Assembly (NCBI GenBank): GCA_977017575.1
Contig: CDRNVI010000020.1
Span: forward strand, 62,001-126,000
Origin: Paramoeba atlantica
Lineage: Eukaryota; Discosea
DNA: 64,000 bases
Direction of reading: 5' to 3'
Shown here: positions 29,023-38,646 of the stretch, piece by piece
Layout: every line of letters begins with the position of its first letter
Position numbering within the stretch: the first letter of the stretch is position 1
Position numbers and translations under genes: made by a program
The notes under the pieces: generated by a model
Databases searched by the model: none
What the model was told of the DNA's origin: nothing
What the model saw: only the letters and a program-made list of their open reading frames with translations

Positions 29023-29748
29023 ATGACTGAGCAAAACTCAACAGGTATGCGGTCTCACAAAGTCCGAGGTGCTCAATTTCCGCAAGAATATCAGATGGTA
29101 CAATTCCTTAAAAATGTGCAAGGTACACCTTCGTCTTGGAATACGCACACGCCTGTTTGCGAATGGGACCGGGTGACCTGTGATGATCAGGACAAGGTAG
29201 AAAAAATATACTGGGATGAAGCCTCACTTTCTGGCCCTCTCGAATGGGCGTTCCTACTCGAATCAATCAAGTCAATTAACTTCCATCTCAATGAACTTTG
29301 CGGTGAAACGGATTTTTCACTCCTTCCGCCCAGATTAACTTATCTTTCAATATGGACTAACAAATTTATAGGAACGCCAGATCTTACCAATTTACCTGAC
29401 ACGATAGATCTTCTTAACTTAAGTTACAACTGCTTCCTCGGTTCTGTGGCATTTCATTCCTTACCTGCTGCGTTAGTTTATTTGTATATTTCTGACAACC
29501 AACTTAGTGGAACTCCTTGTTTTATAAATATTCCCGCGAAGTTGCGCACGATTGCCTTACAAAACAATTGCTTTAATGGTATTTTTGTTTTTGAGCCTCT
29601 ATTCCGTTCGCAAAGCCTATTTGAGATGTATTTGTTTGGGAACAAGGATCTTTGTGGTTCACTTGACGACACAAAGTTGCCCTCTTCTCTAGGAATCCTG
29701 GAAATACATGGAACAGGAATAAAGAGAATCTCAGCGTCGCTTAGCTAA
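29023..29748 (+). CDS. Leucine-rich-repeat protein 2 (241 aa)
   Basis: Paralogue of the 21579 protein. The cap reads 'WNTHTPVCEWDRVTC' near residues 39-53, followed by about six LRRs, among them 'LTYLSIWTNKFIGTPDL', 'LVYLYISDNQLSGTPCF' and 'LFEMYLFGNKDLCGSLD'. No signal peptide or transmembrane segment is visible, so a soluble protein, or one exported by another route, is likely. Intact from ATG to stop. The two LRR genes are 6.7 kb apart, with mobile DNA and no other plus-strand gene between them, so they look like a tandem pair later pushed apart. Confidence 0.75.
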   Translation: MTEQNSTGMRSHKVRGAQFPQEYQMVQFLKNVQGTPSSWNTHTPVCEWDRVTCDDQDKVEKIYWDEASLSGPLEWAFLLESIKSINFHLNELCGETDFSLLPPRLTYLSIWTNKFIGTPDLTNLPDTIDLLNLSYNCFLGSVAFHSLPAALVYLYISDNQLSGTPCFINIPAKLRTIALQNNCFNGIFVFEPLFRSQSLFEMYLFGNKDLCGSLDDTKLPSSLGILEIHGTGIKRISASLS

Positions 29749-30500
29749 TCATTTTTTGAAGCAGGCGAAGCCAATATTTTTAGCTTTTTGAATGCTTTTT
29801 TTTACATAAACTGCTCTTTGACACGGCCAATACTTAAATGAATTCATGGATTAAATGGGATTTTTGCAATGATATCATTTCAAAATGACGAAGGTTTTAA
29901 ACTTTTCTTACTGCGATATTTCGCACGTGCGGGGACCGATAAGAGTAAAAAAAACTAATACACACGCGTTTCATGAACCTTCTTTTTGTACTGATATTTG
30001 TACCTCTTGTATTCACCTTTTTTATACAAAAAGGTGCATGTGCGTTTTTTAAATTTATGGGATTTGTTTCTTCGTACTACCGTCAAAGTACTTAACGGAA
30101 TAAAAATCATTGGGATAAAAATTAACGGAATAATATTTAGCGGAATAATTATTTTTTATTTAGATTTTCACCAAAATCTTCCCAAACATTTTAGTCAGTG
30201 GTCGGTCTGTTCATCAACAAAATTCAAAACATTTTTCTCCTGAAGAAAACAAACGACGTCACCGTGAAAGGATGAATCGATTAAGACGTACCCGCAGAAG
30301 TCACAAGATAGATCTCTTGACGCTTAAATTTTGTTAGGAATTTAGTAAAAATCATTGAAATACTGTCCCCCCTATTTACTATTGAGTGCTCAACCCCCCC
30401 TAGTAGTGTTGAATTTTGGGTTAGGTGCATATAGGCGCCGCGAAGCGGCGCTTAATTGTTTTTCCTGATATTCTTCCGCTTTTCGACGCTTTTATCAGAA
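29749..30500. other. Gene-free, AT-rich
   Basis: No gene. 'aacggaataa' or similar occurs at about 30094, 30123 and 30138; the same word forms a hairpin at 31056-31098 ('aattaacggaataattt' with 'aacattccgttaatt'). A C-run MITE-type end lies at 30364-30410. Confidence 0.5.
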
Positions 30501-30525
30501 AATTTTCTTCACGCTCAGGTTACTT

Positions 30526-30617
30526 TTCCCTCCGCCTACACTTTTGTTTTCCACTTTTTCCTCCGCCCACACTTTTGTTTTCTATTTTTCCCTCCGCCCA
30601 CACTTTTGTTTTCCAGA
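30526..30617 (+). repeat. Tandem array, about 33-bp unit x 3
   Basis: Three copies of 'ccctccgcccacacttttgt' followed by 'tttccactttt'. No coding role. Confidence 0.7.
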
Positions 30618-30667
30618 AATTTGTTTTCATCGGGCAAAAAGCGGATGTTTTAGTGCGCGTACATCGG

Positions 30668-30862
30668 GCTTCGCAGATTGTTTCCCACTAACAACGCCGC
30701 GTATGGCTCAGGCCCGCTCACGCGGGCCCTCGCCATACCACCCCCTACGGCTTCGCAAATTGCTTCCCACTAACAACGCCGCGTGTGGCTCAGTCCCGCG
30801 CACGCGGGTCCTCGCCATACCACCCCCTATGGCTTCGCAAATTGCTTCCCACTAACAACTTC
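30668..30862 (-). repeat. Tandem array, 82-bp unit (2.4 copies)
   Basis: Units begin at 30668, 30750 and 30832 with 'gcttcgcaaattgcttccca'. In inverted orientation the same 26 bases head the 101-bp units at 32009-32360. The two arrays face each other across a broken Tc1 copy. Confidence 0.8.
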
Positions 30863-31299
30863 GGCCGCTCGTGCGCAGTTTGAAAACACTCGTGCAAGAA
30901 AACGACTGTTCTTATCGTCAAAAAATAGCTATTTTTCTTATCTTTGCTTGTTTTTTTCTTTTCTTTGCTTGTTATTCGTGAATGTTTCCCGATTTCTACT
31001 GTTTTATTTTAATCATACAGGTGGATACTTGCAGTCAACAAAAGCAAGAGTAATAATTAACGGAATAATTTCCGTCCAAAAAAACATTCCGTTAATTCTT
31101 ATTATTGTTAATACTGTGACCCCCCTTTAATATGGACGGGGGGTATCCCCCCCCCTTTATTATGGACAAATCCGACCGGGCGCCGCGGAGGGGGGCCATA
31201 TTTTTTTGCCACTTTTTTTCGTCTTTTTCTGTTTTTTAGGGCATCTGTAGCGAGGTAATTTCGTCAGCTTACACATCACACAAAGGAGAAAATAGCGTC
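30863..31299. other. Gene-free, with hairpin and C-run MITE end
   Basis: AT-rich, with the 'cggaataa' hairpin at 31056-31098 and a 'ctgtgacccccctttaatat' end followed by a second 'ccccccccctttattatgga' at 31117-31165. Confidence 0.5.
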
Positions 31300-31915
31300 C
31301 TATCAATCCAAACACCGTCCTATCAATCCAAACACCGTCCTATCAATCACTTTTTGTGGCAATCTACACCGCGCGTTTTTTACACAGCGTATGAAAGAAG
31401 GCTTATCCGACGGAGCAAGTTCGTCCACGGCCACTTGGACCATGTACGATACATTTTCTATGGGGGAAAGATCTGGTGAATTGAGAGGGCAATTTTGTAA
31501 AATTTCTTTCATTCGGCTTTTAAGAAAGAAAAACGTACCTTTTGGACGACTCGAGACCCCCTTCTTCGGAAGCGATTTGCAAACCCCATTTTGCCACATA
31601 TGCTTTTTTCAACAGGAAGTGTGGGATACGCAAGACCGTAGAGGAAGGAGGAGGCGCAAGGCCAAAAGCAGAAGGTGGAATTGTACCCTTTCCTTTTTAA
31701 TTGATCATGAACCAAGTTGTACGTCAAGCAACCCTCTTCCTTTGTATTTTCCTTATCAACTATTGATTTCACCTTTGATACAAATCTTTTTGAAGGGTTT
31801 GGCCTACCTGATTTCAGTGGAGATGACAATTCATTACCTTGTTTTGAGAGATTAATAAATTTTCTAATTGTACGGCGGTCACGACCAAAGTTTTTATGAA
31901 GTTGGGTGATGCGCG
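31300..31915 (-). pseudogene. Tc1/mariner element, copy b, degenerate
   Basis: A minus-strand relic of a different Tc1 subfamily. Near 31790-31905 it has the paired DNA-binding helices: 'ITQLHKNFGRDRRTIRKF' and 'GRPNPSKRFVSKVKSIVD'. At 31303-31510 it has the C-terminus, 'LNSPDLSPIENV' and 'KNARCRLPQKVIDRTV'. The whole catalytic middle is gone and a 160-base repeat (31518-31680) lies there instead. Terminal repeats are not identified. Confidence 0.75.
31518..31680. repeat. 160-bp repeat, inverted copy of 40240-40425
   Basis: 'aaagaaaaacgtaccttttg' ... 'cttcggaagcgatttgcaaa' ... 'acgcaagaccgtagaggaag' matches the complement of 40425-40240. It is inserted in the Tc1 copy b and probably marks a short non-autonomous element. 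Confidence 0.65.
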
Positions 31916-32008
31916 ACCCCCGCTAAATAGGGGGGGAAGGTGGTAGTTGTTTTGGGGAATATGAGAGGCCGAACGCACGGAGGGGCCGGCCGGGCCACTG
32001 AGTCTGAC

Positions 32009-32360
32009 GTTAGTGGGAAGCAATTTGCGAAGCCCAAATTTTCCATCATACCCGACCCCTAGAAAAGCCAAGACTTTGTTTACCCGTCTGCAAGACAAAA
32101 ATGTGTGTCGTTAGTGGGAAGCAATTTGCGAAGCCCAACCTTTCCATCATACCCAACCCCTAGAAAAGCCAAGACCTTGTTTACGCGTCTGCAAGACAAA
32201 AATGTGTGTCGTTAGTGGGAAGCAATTTGCGTAGCCCAATTTTTCCATCATACCCAATCCCTTACAAAGCCAAGACGACTGAAGCCCAACTTTTCTGACT
32301 GAGCCCAACTTTTCCACCATACCCAACCCGTAATAAAGCCAAGACCTTTTGAAGCCCATA
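32009..32360 (+). repeat. Tandem array, 101-bp unit (about 3 copies)
   Basis: Units start at 32009, 32110 and 32211 with 'gttagtgggaagcaatttgc' and run through 'agaaaagccaagac' and 'gtctgcaagacaaaaatg'. The third is rearranged. The head of the unit is the exact inverse of the 82-bp array at 30668. Confidence 0.8.
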
Positions 32361-32503
32361 CACGTAAAGAAAACGACATTCAATGCAAGAACGCACACGA
32401 AATGCAAATATCCAATACAAACAAGGCCCGCGCAGTTTCATAGGAAATTAGTGTTTTATGACACAATATTTGAAGGAAGAAGCCCACGCACACGAAAAGA
32501 GAT

Positions 32504-32651
32504 TTAAGATTCCTTCGAGCTGTCCAAGAGAATTTGCGGTCGAATTTTCCGTAATTTTTGCACAAACTCAGATGGGGACTGGTCTTGGAGCACCACTTTC
32601 GGTCGAGCATTGATATTGCTGGATACGGAATCAAGGTCTGCTTGGGATATA
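32504..32651 (-). pseudogene. IS30-like transposase, C-terminal piece
   Basis: Minus-strand frame reading 'ISQADLDSVSSNINARPK' and then 'SPSEFVQKL' before a stop at 32504. IS30-family transposases end in the same way (A-x-L-D-x-V-A-x-x-L-N-x-R-P-R-K...T-P-x-E). It joins the middle piece across the Tc1 element: with the 32652-33990 insert and one TA removed, the frame runs on without a gap. Confidence 0.85.
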
Positions 32652-33990
32652 AACCCCCGCTCACGAAAAGTGACCCCCCTCTTTTTTTTGGTACAAATGT
32701 CTGTTTGAGCTGATTTTTGTTGCATTTTGCAGATCTCAACACAAGGACTTTGCGCGTGAAGAAATGGGACAAAAAGAAACGAATACGCACAATTTAGAGA
32801 AGAATTACCATTTTGTCACTTTTTCGCCCTCCAATCTTATACACTCCTTAAGTCGAGAATCAAAACTTAATACTGTTTTGTCGATCACTTTTTGCGTTAA
32901 AGAAGACCATGCTTTACGTACACGTCGGATAAGTGAAGGTTTGTCCGATGGCGTTTGTTCGTCTACCGCCTCTTGGACCATAGACCAGACGTTTTCTATG
33001 GGGGAAAGGTCGGGCGAGTTGGGGGACCAGTTTCTAAAAAAATCACTCATTCGATTCTCAATATACTCTTTGGAGGCACGGGCAGTCCGTTGCCCCATCC
33101 TGTTGAAATACACTATTAGGGGGGAAATCTACCTGTTTTAGTGTTTCTATGTACGTCTTACTTGTAATAGATGTGTCATTTCGTAGAGTAACCAAATACC
33201 TCCACCCCACTCCTACAGCACCCCAAACTTGGCATCTTGGTGCCCAACGTACTTTTTGACGCGGGGCTGCTTTTTGACCGCGCTTTACCCACATGTGTCT
33301 TCTGCTATCGTTGGTATCAAATATCTTTTCGTCCGTAAAAATAACACGGGCAGTATCCAATTTGTAATTCAAAGCAAATTGAACTATTTTTTGCTTTTTG
33401 TCGTTCGGTAAGCCCTTGGCATACTGGCCGAGCGGCATAATTGTAATCCAGCGATGGTAGATCTCGCTTTACAGTGCTTTGCGAAACTTGTATACCTTTT
33501 TTACACATTTGGCCGTTTATACGCCTTGAAGAATTGAATTTTGGTACCCCAGCGGGGTCGAGAGGAGCCAATATCTTTTCAATTTTCTTTTTGCGAGATT
33601 CGATTTTTTTAATGGTCACAGGACTCAAAGTGTATTCCCCGCTACATTTTTTTTCGTTCAGATATTTTTTGATTATCCTTCTAGAGACGTTAAAATCACG
33701 GGATAATTGTTTTGTCGGAACACCATCTCCCTGTCTCATCTTCAGAAGAACCTTGCCACTATCCGTAAGCCCTCCTTTTGGGAGCCGGTATGGTGATTTG
33801 GTCATTTTTGGAAAAAAAAGTTGAAAAACCAATTATTTTTTTTGACTAATTTTTAAAATTTTAAAATGAGCTAAAAACAGCGAGAACGTACAGATCTCGA
33901 AATTTTGAACGAAAAAGTGGTATGATAACCCACCCACGCCCCCCTGTGCTAAAAATAAGGGGGGGGGTCACTTATTCGTGAGCGGGGGTT
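32652..33990 (-). mobile_element. Tc1/mariner element, copy c, 1339 bp with both ends
   Basis: Complete in outline. The inverted ends 'aacccccgctcacgaa' then 'aagtgacccccc' (left) and the complement of 'ggggggtcacttattcgtga' 'gcgggggtt' (right) are flanked by TA duplications at 32650-32651 and 33991-33992. A transposase gene fills it on the minus strand. It lies inside the 3' part of the IS30-like gene, so it is younger than that gene. Confidence 0.92.
32805..33805 (-). pseudogene. Tc1/mariner transposase of copy c, frameshifted
   Basis: It starts at ATG 33805 ('MTKSPYRLPKGGLTDSGK'). The N-terminal helix-turn-helix ('TKQLSRDFNVSRRIIKKYL') is followed by the first catalytic region 'VIFTDEKIFDTND', the family signature 'VWGAVGVGWRYLV', the second Asp in 'VFQQDGAT' and the third region 'NSPDLSPIENVW'. 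The spacing between the last Asp and Glu is 35 residues, judged from copy a. The protein lies in three overlapping frames, with breaks near 33430 and 33090, so it is inactive but recent. It belongs to the Tc1-like group rather than classical mariner (which has Asp at the last position). Confidence 0.88.
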
Positions 33991-33992
33991 TA

Positions 33993-34373
33993 TTACTGAA
34001 AGGATGAGACTTTGGGTAGAAATCTCTGACGACGCCGTTGAAATTTTCGACACCACCCTTTTCCCAGCTCGCGTACGGTTTACAAAAGTACGACGAGCAA
34101 TTAAGGGAACGATTTACGCTCTCGTGCTTCGCGAATTCCGTTCCATTATCATATGTGAGTGTCCGTACCAAAAAGCCTTGAAGGGCGCTGGTGATAGTCT
34201 CTGCTACAAGAGTCGATTTCTTGCATGATATCTTTTTCAGGATCCCGAAACGACTTTTGCGCTCAACAAGGGTAAGAAAGTATCCACTGTGGCGTGTACC
34301 TTCTATTAGATCACACTCCCAATCACCGTATCGTTCCCGATCGTTAACAATGCTGGGCCGCATATCAATATCT
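33993..34373 (-). pseudogene. IS30-like transposase, central catalytic piece
   Basis: Minus-strand frame with the complete IS30 catalytic core: 'RYGDWECDLIEG' (first Asp), 'LTLVERKSRFGILKKI', 'LTYDNGTEFAKHE' (second Asp) and 'PYASWEKGGVENFNG' (Glu). These are the best conserved words of the family, and no stop or frameshift lies between them. The piece ends at a TA where the Tc1 element begins, and starts at the 4-bp duplication ATCT where the 4.56-kb transposon begins. Confidence 0.93.
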
Positions 34374-34672
34374 GAGGGGCTGCGGGTCGCGGGTTCGGTG
34401 CGGGTTCGGCGCGGGTTGAAAAAAATCCTCTGAAAGCATACGAAATTAGTCGGAGCTGCAGACATTGGACCCAATGCAGTCCCCGGGTGGCCCGTAGTGG
34501 ACTAAGTGGCACAAGACGACCCACAGTGGCCCATAGTGTCCCACAGTGGCCCCAAAAATCGAGCGTCGCCGGAGAATCGTGACGACATAGAGGCAAGTGA
34601 TTCTCTGATAAGTAGCGTACCTAGCTAAGTATAGTGAGGAGGCGCAACTGTATATGAGCGTAGAGTGTATGA

Positions 34673-35842
34673 TCATAGGGGGTTATTGGTTGAGTGCTGG
34701 TGGGGGGATTGTTCACGAAAAAAAACATACGCATCAAGATTTTTAGGATACGTGTATTTGTCCATCGGACCTGTGACAGTAGAACTGTCAGATACTCCAT
34801 ATCTGGAAGATTGTCCTTTGTGCTCTATTATCTTCTTTTTAACTGCTTCCACTTTCTCAGGGGTAAGAGGTGGATATCTTCCTTGAGGTCCATGTTTATG
34901 AAACACTTCCATGTTATGAACCATGAGAGCGCACGAAAAAGCATAGTAAAGAAAATCTGGACTACGAGTCCACTGCTTAAAAGCCAGCCATTTGCCACAG
35001 CACGAACGAGAAAAAATGTGTTCGACCCGCGATCTAAAGTGAGCCAACTTTTCATTGAAGCACATTTTACCATCTGCTTCTGAATCATGATGTTTCTGCA
35101 TAGACTTAGATTTTGGGCGCTTCGAACACCAAATTTTGGCTTTAGAATGGGGTACTATTAATCTATCAGTAAGACCATCGTAAAATCCCCCGTCAGCAAG
35201 AGCGCGAACACGATTGTGTGCCAGAAAATCCAGAATACCACTACAGTCCTGAATAACGGCGTCGGATGAGGCTCCACAGTGCAATGTGTCTGCTGTGAAG
35301 CAAACATACCCAGACATTGTAGATGCTACGAGCGCTTTCACGACGTGTGTAGCATATTTGGGTTGATAGCAGTGAGGCAAGCTATCAACGTACAGTGGCA
35401 CTGTGTCCATCACCACCTTTATGTCCTTATCCCAAAAAGGAAGAACTGCGTTTGATTCATGGTGCAAAATATCAGAATCCAAACAAAGCCATGTATCCTT
35501 CATATCGGAATGCAGTTTTTTAAAAAACGCGGGTATCTTGTCAGAACAAGAACGTTCAGACCAACCGGTTCCGAATTTCAAGGATATGAGTTCTGATACA
35601 ATGTCGTAGCTACCCCCACACCGCAAAAAAAGAAAGCTCGCAAAAATTTCTTCAAAGGGATAAAATTGTTTTAGAAAGGTGAGAGCGCGATGCGTTAAAC
35701 CGCATAAAGACAACTCTGAATATTTATTTTCGTAGGGAGCATCAGGTTCAGGTGCATCGCCGGATGTATCAGGTGGTGCGTCACGGGTTTCAGATATATT
35801 AACGGGTGTGTCATATTCCGGGGTGTCAATACGGCCAAGCAT
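34673..35842 (-). CDS. DDE transposase, PIF/Harbinger-IS5-like (389 aa)
   Basis: The enzyme that would cut and insert the 4.56-kb element. Its catalytic residues stand in family-typical words: 'VVMDTVPLYVDSL' (Asp about 146), 'RALADGGFYDGL' (Asp about 217) and 'FNEKLAHFRSRVEHIFSR' (Glu about 274), the last like the 'FN..h...R..vEr.Fg' of DDE_Tnp_4 proteins. An acidic N-terminal 45 residues, then helical DNA-binding-type sequence (50-110). The first ATG is 35842. The frame is complete, so the protein may be active. Harbinger elements usually duplicate 3 bp and IS5 elements 4 bp; the 4-bp duplication here fits the latter. Confidence 0.8.
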   Translation of the reverse strand: MLGRIDTPEYDTPVNISETRDAPPDTSGDAPEPDAPYENKYSELSLCGLTHRALTFLKQFYPFEEIFASFLFLRCGGSYDIVSELISLKFGTGWSERSCSDKIPAFFKKLHSDMKDTWLCLDSDILHHESNAVLPFWDKDIKVVMDTVPLYVDSLPHCYQPKYATHVVKALVASTMSGYVCFTADTLHCGASSDAVIQDCSGILDFLAHNRVRALADGGFYDGLTDRLIVPHSKAKIWCSKRPKSKSMQKHHDSEADGKMCFNEKLAHFRSRVEHIFSRSCCGKWLAFKQWTRSPDFLYYAFSCALMVHNMEVFHKHGPQGRYPPLTPEKVEAVKKKIIEHKGQSSRYGVSDSSTVTGPMDKYTYPKNLDAYVFFREQSPHQHSTNNPL

Positions 35843-36023
35843 CAGTATCAAGTAGAGGAAAGATTATTATGATTTTATTAGAGGAAAGAAAGATTCTATA
35901 TTAAATAAAATTCTTTGATTTACGATTTTTTTTCGAATTCCTTACTTCCAAATTCCTTACTTGCAACTTTTTCACTTACAACATAACCGCTTAAAACTTA
36001 CTTGCGATTTACAGGCCTACAAC

Positions 36024-36311
36024 TTACTTACGACTTTTAAAATGCAAAGTGTTCGAACTTGAAGTTGAAGCAATGCGGGAAACGCGTTGCCGCTTCGGAT
36101 TGCTGACCAGGTTTTCATCGTTCCGAACTTCAACTATCTCAACTTCCTGATCTGCGGCAGTCAAAGTTTGACGAGGAGGTCGGGCAACGTGAATAAGATG
36201 AGCATTCGAAGTCTTTCCCTTCTTGAGAATCCGCAGTTGAACAAGGTCGTCCCGGATAGAAAGAAGTTCAGTAGGAACATTCTCCTCCATTGAATTGCCA
36301 AGTTTGTCCAT
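36024..36311 (-). CDS. Small transposon protein (95 aa), unknown
   Basis: Lies between the transposase and the zinc-finger gene on the same strand. Acidic middle, with a basic stretch 'NPKRQRVSRI' that could be a nuclear localisation signal, and no recognisable fold. Harbinger-type elements often carry a second protein that helps nuclear import; this one is too short for the usual MYB-like partner. Unclassified. Confidence 0.45.
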   Translation of the reverse strand: MDKLGNSMEENVPTELLSIRDDLVQLRILKKGKTSNAHLIHVARPPRQTLTAADQEVEIVEVRNDENLVSNPKRQRVSRIASTSSSNTLHFKSRK

Positions 36312-36373
36312 AATCTCACCCTGAACTTGGTGAACAAACTTTCGATCAATTTCAAATGTTGAGTCACCTAGAA

Positions 36374-36853
36374 CTAAAACTTTAAAAAACTTGCTACCAA
36401 CGCAGTCTTTGTGTCTCTCAGAACCTTCTTTTCATTGGCGCGCTTGCCCTCATACAAGTTCCAGAGGTTTCGCAAAAACTCCTGCAGAGAGCCCCGCTCC
36501 TCTGGATGCAACGCATGGTTAAAATACGAGCAAACTGCTTCGGCCGAACGCGAGATATATCTTTTTATAGAAACATCTTTTGCCCTTTTGATAAGAATAA
36601 GGATGTGGGCCACATGTCCGAACGCAAGCTTCGTACCGCAGAGCATGCGACCCACGTACTCAGCACATGCGTTAAGAACATTTTCTTCCTTCAGACCACG
36701 AGCATAAATGTGGTCTAAGGTGTTGGCGGGAAGTCGTTCTCCATCTTGAGGGGAATTGCACAACGGACAGTAGTTTGAACCTATGAGAACTGAAACCCTG
36801 TGACACTGAATACAGGGGTCCTTTACATCGCATTCGATGGGACAGGCACACAT
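36374..36853 (-). CDS. Zinc-ribbon transposon protein (159 aa)
   Basis: The N-terminus carries several Cys pairs: 'MCACPIECDVKDPCIQC' and 'YCPLCNSPQDG', which look like one or two treble-clef or zinc-ribbon sites. The rest is helical and ends 'VLRDTKTALVASFLKF'. No family is recognised. Inside the 4.56-kb transposon and on the strand of the transposase, it is probably a DNA-binding partner. Confidence 0.6.
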   Translation of the reverse strand: MCACPIECDVKDPCIQCHRVSVLIGSNYCPLCNSPQDGERLPANTLDHIYARGLKEENVLNACAEYVGRMLCGTKLAFGHVAHILILIKRAKDVSIKRYISRSAEAVCSYFNHALHPEERGSLQEFLRNLWNLYEGKRANEKKVLRDTKTALVASFLKF

Positions 36854-37348
36854 TACACACGTTCAGGGGTCTCCAAGACTTACGTTACGGTCTGCTTTGC
36901 AGCGTGGACAAAACATTTTTTCCATTTTAGTAGCTTCATTACTGTGAAACGGACGTTTAATTCTAGATGTACATAGTTACTTCATTTCGTTCTATTTTAC
37001 AACTGCTGTACGTGGTCGACCAAAAATACATGAGAACGAAATCCTTACGAACTCAATATACACAACATAAAAGCAATCAAAAGGCACAACTTAAACTTTG
37101 AAGTGTCCAATCGTGGCACCGATTGTCCCATAGTGGCCCACAGTGTCCCATAGTGGCCCCAGAAATGTACCGAAGTTGCTGGGGGTCCATTGAAGGAGAA
37201 AAATAGTTAGATCGAAGGAGAAATCATAATGTGCGACATACATAGTGTACATAATATACGATAATAACAAAAATTTATAAGCCATGTATACGATATGACT
37301 ACGTAGTTTACATTTCGCAATTCATCGAAAACGACTAGATACTTAATT

Positions 37349-37807
37349 TTATTTAGTTTTTGATCCATGCTGTGGTTTCTTGGGAACATATCCCACATCG
37401 TATATGTGTTCTTTGAGCCAATCCCTCCGTTCATCAATCGGTTTGACTAAACCACACCCTTTGCTACACCAACAAAAAGATGAGTCATCGATATTTTGTA
37501 AGTGTACATTTATTTCACTATCAAAGTCGTATTGGGGTTCTGATGCAAGCAAACCATACACTGCAACAGATACAATCTGAACGGCATCCTTTACCCACGT
37601 AATATCGTGGTCCGTTCCATGAAAAAAACGAAATTTATCGAAATGAGCGAAACAACGCTCGATTCTTGAACGAATCCAAGAATGCATGCGGTTGAACCGA
37701 TCCTCTCTGGTAATGCCGTACATGATAGAATTGCAGGATAAAATAACGCCTAGAGAGAAAACAAAAAGTAAGATGACATTCATGGGTAAGATACCTAACT
37801 TATTCAT
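37349..37807 (-). pseudogene. Second DDE transposase, C-terminal third
   Basis: Contains the Glu region of a second PIF/Harbinger-like transposase: 'RFNRMHSWIRSRIERCFA' then 'HFDKFRFFHG', followed by a tail with 'CWCSKGCG'. The first two catalytic Asp regions are absent and the upstream sequence has no match. The protein differs clearly from that at 34673-35842, so two transposon lineages are joined in this element. The same Glu region is found as DNA at 7110-7165 in a deleted relative. Confidence 0.65.
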
Positions 37808-38007
37808 GATACATATAAGATGACATTCATGGGTAAGACACCTAACTTATTCATGATACAAGATGCATGATATCTAAAAAAAGAATGATATATAAAGGTT
37901 AGCACTTCAAACTTCAAAAAAAACGAGCTTATCACTTCTCTTGAATTACAACTCTTTTTCTCTTACGTACGCTTTGTGCGGGAAACGTTCGCTTCTGCGA
38001 GGGAAAA

Positions 38008-38646
38008 CTAAAGGGAAGGAAAGCGCATCACGCGAGAGGAACGTGGCTTCAAAGAGGCTTCCCCAAGCGAAGGTTGAGGGAGCGAGGAAGGTTGAGTGCG
38101 CAAGTTGGGTGAAGAGATCACCGTAGAAGAAAGGGATTCCTCTGCTACGTTTTCTTTACCCTGGCCACTCTTCCGTTTGCGCCACAGAGTGCATGATCTG
38201 GAACGCTTTCCTGAAACAGAACGCCACACGTTCTCCACGAACTCCCCCACAGCTCCTTCATGAGGAGGGGCGTAGAGAGGGTTCTGTTCCAAGAAAGCTT
38301 CCAGATCACGCGTCGCCTCTGCAAGGAAGTAGACCCCTCGTGGCAGACAATCCAAGAGAAGGTGTCCTCGGCGCTCCACAAGGTGGAAGATGACACGCTG
38401 CAGCACTTGGAAGCTAACCTCCACGCCACACACAGAGCGTGCGGCATCGTGCCTCATGCATTCTTCCACCTTGGCTCCCAACTCCTCCTCAGTGACAACG
38501 AGCGCTGGGGGGGCGAAAGGAGTTTTGCGCTTCGTGAAGGTGTGCATAAGCGATGCGACAATGACGTCGTATACGTCATCATCCCTCGCAGATGTTACCT
38601 TCATACGTGAAGTGAAATCTTCGTTGCTCTCAACAGGGCTCATCAT
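38008..38646 (-). CDS. Transposon accessory protein, 'TEEEL' family (212 aa)
   Basis: A protein of unknown function next to the right end of the 4.56-kb transposon. The N-terminal 60 residues contain the repeated core 'FTKRKTPFAPPALVVTEEEL' and recur in two decayed copies (14124-14402 and 7091-7357). The middle is helical ('VLQRVIFHLVERRGHLLL', 'FVENVWRSV'), and the end is Arg/Ser/Pro-rich and basic. The ATG pair at 38646/38643 follows about 290 bases of noncoding sequence shared with the 14.1-14.7 kb copy. The conservation suggests selection while the family was active. A role as transposition helper is inferred only from position. Confidence 0.65.
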   Translation of the reverse strand: MMSPVESNEDFTSRMKVTSARDDDVYDVIVASLMHTFTKRKTPFAPPALVVTEEELGAKVEECMRHDAARSVCGVEVSFQVLQRVIFHLVERRGHLLLDCLPRGVYFLAEATRDLEAFLEQNPLYAPPHEGAVGEFVENVWRSVSGKRSRSCTLWRKRKSGQGKENVAEESLSSTVISSPNLRTQPSSLPQPSLGEASLKPRSSRVMRFPSL

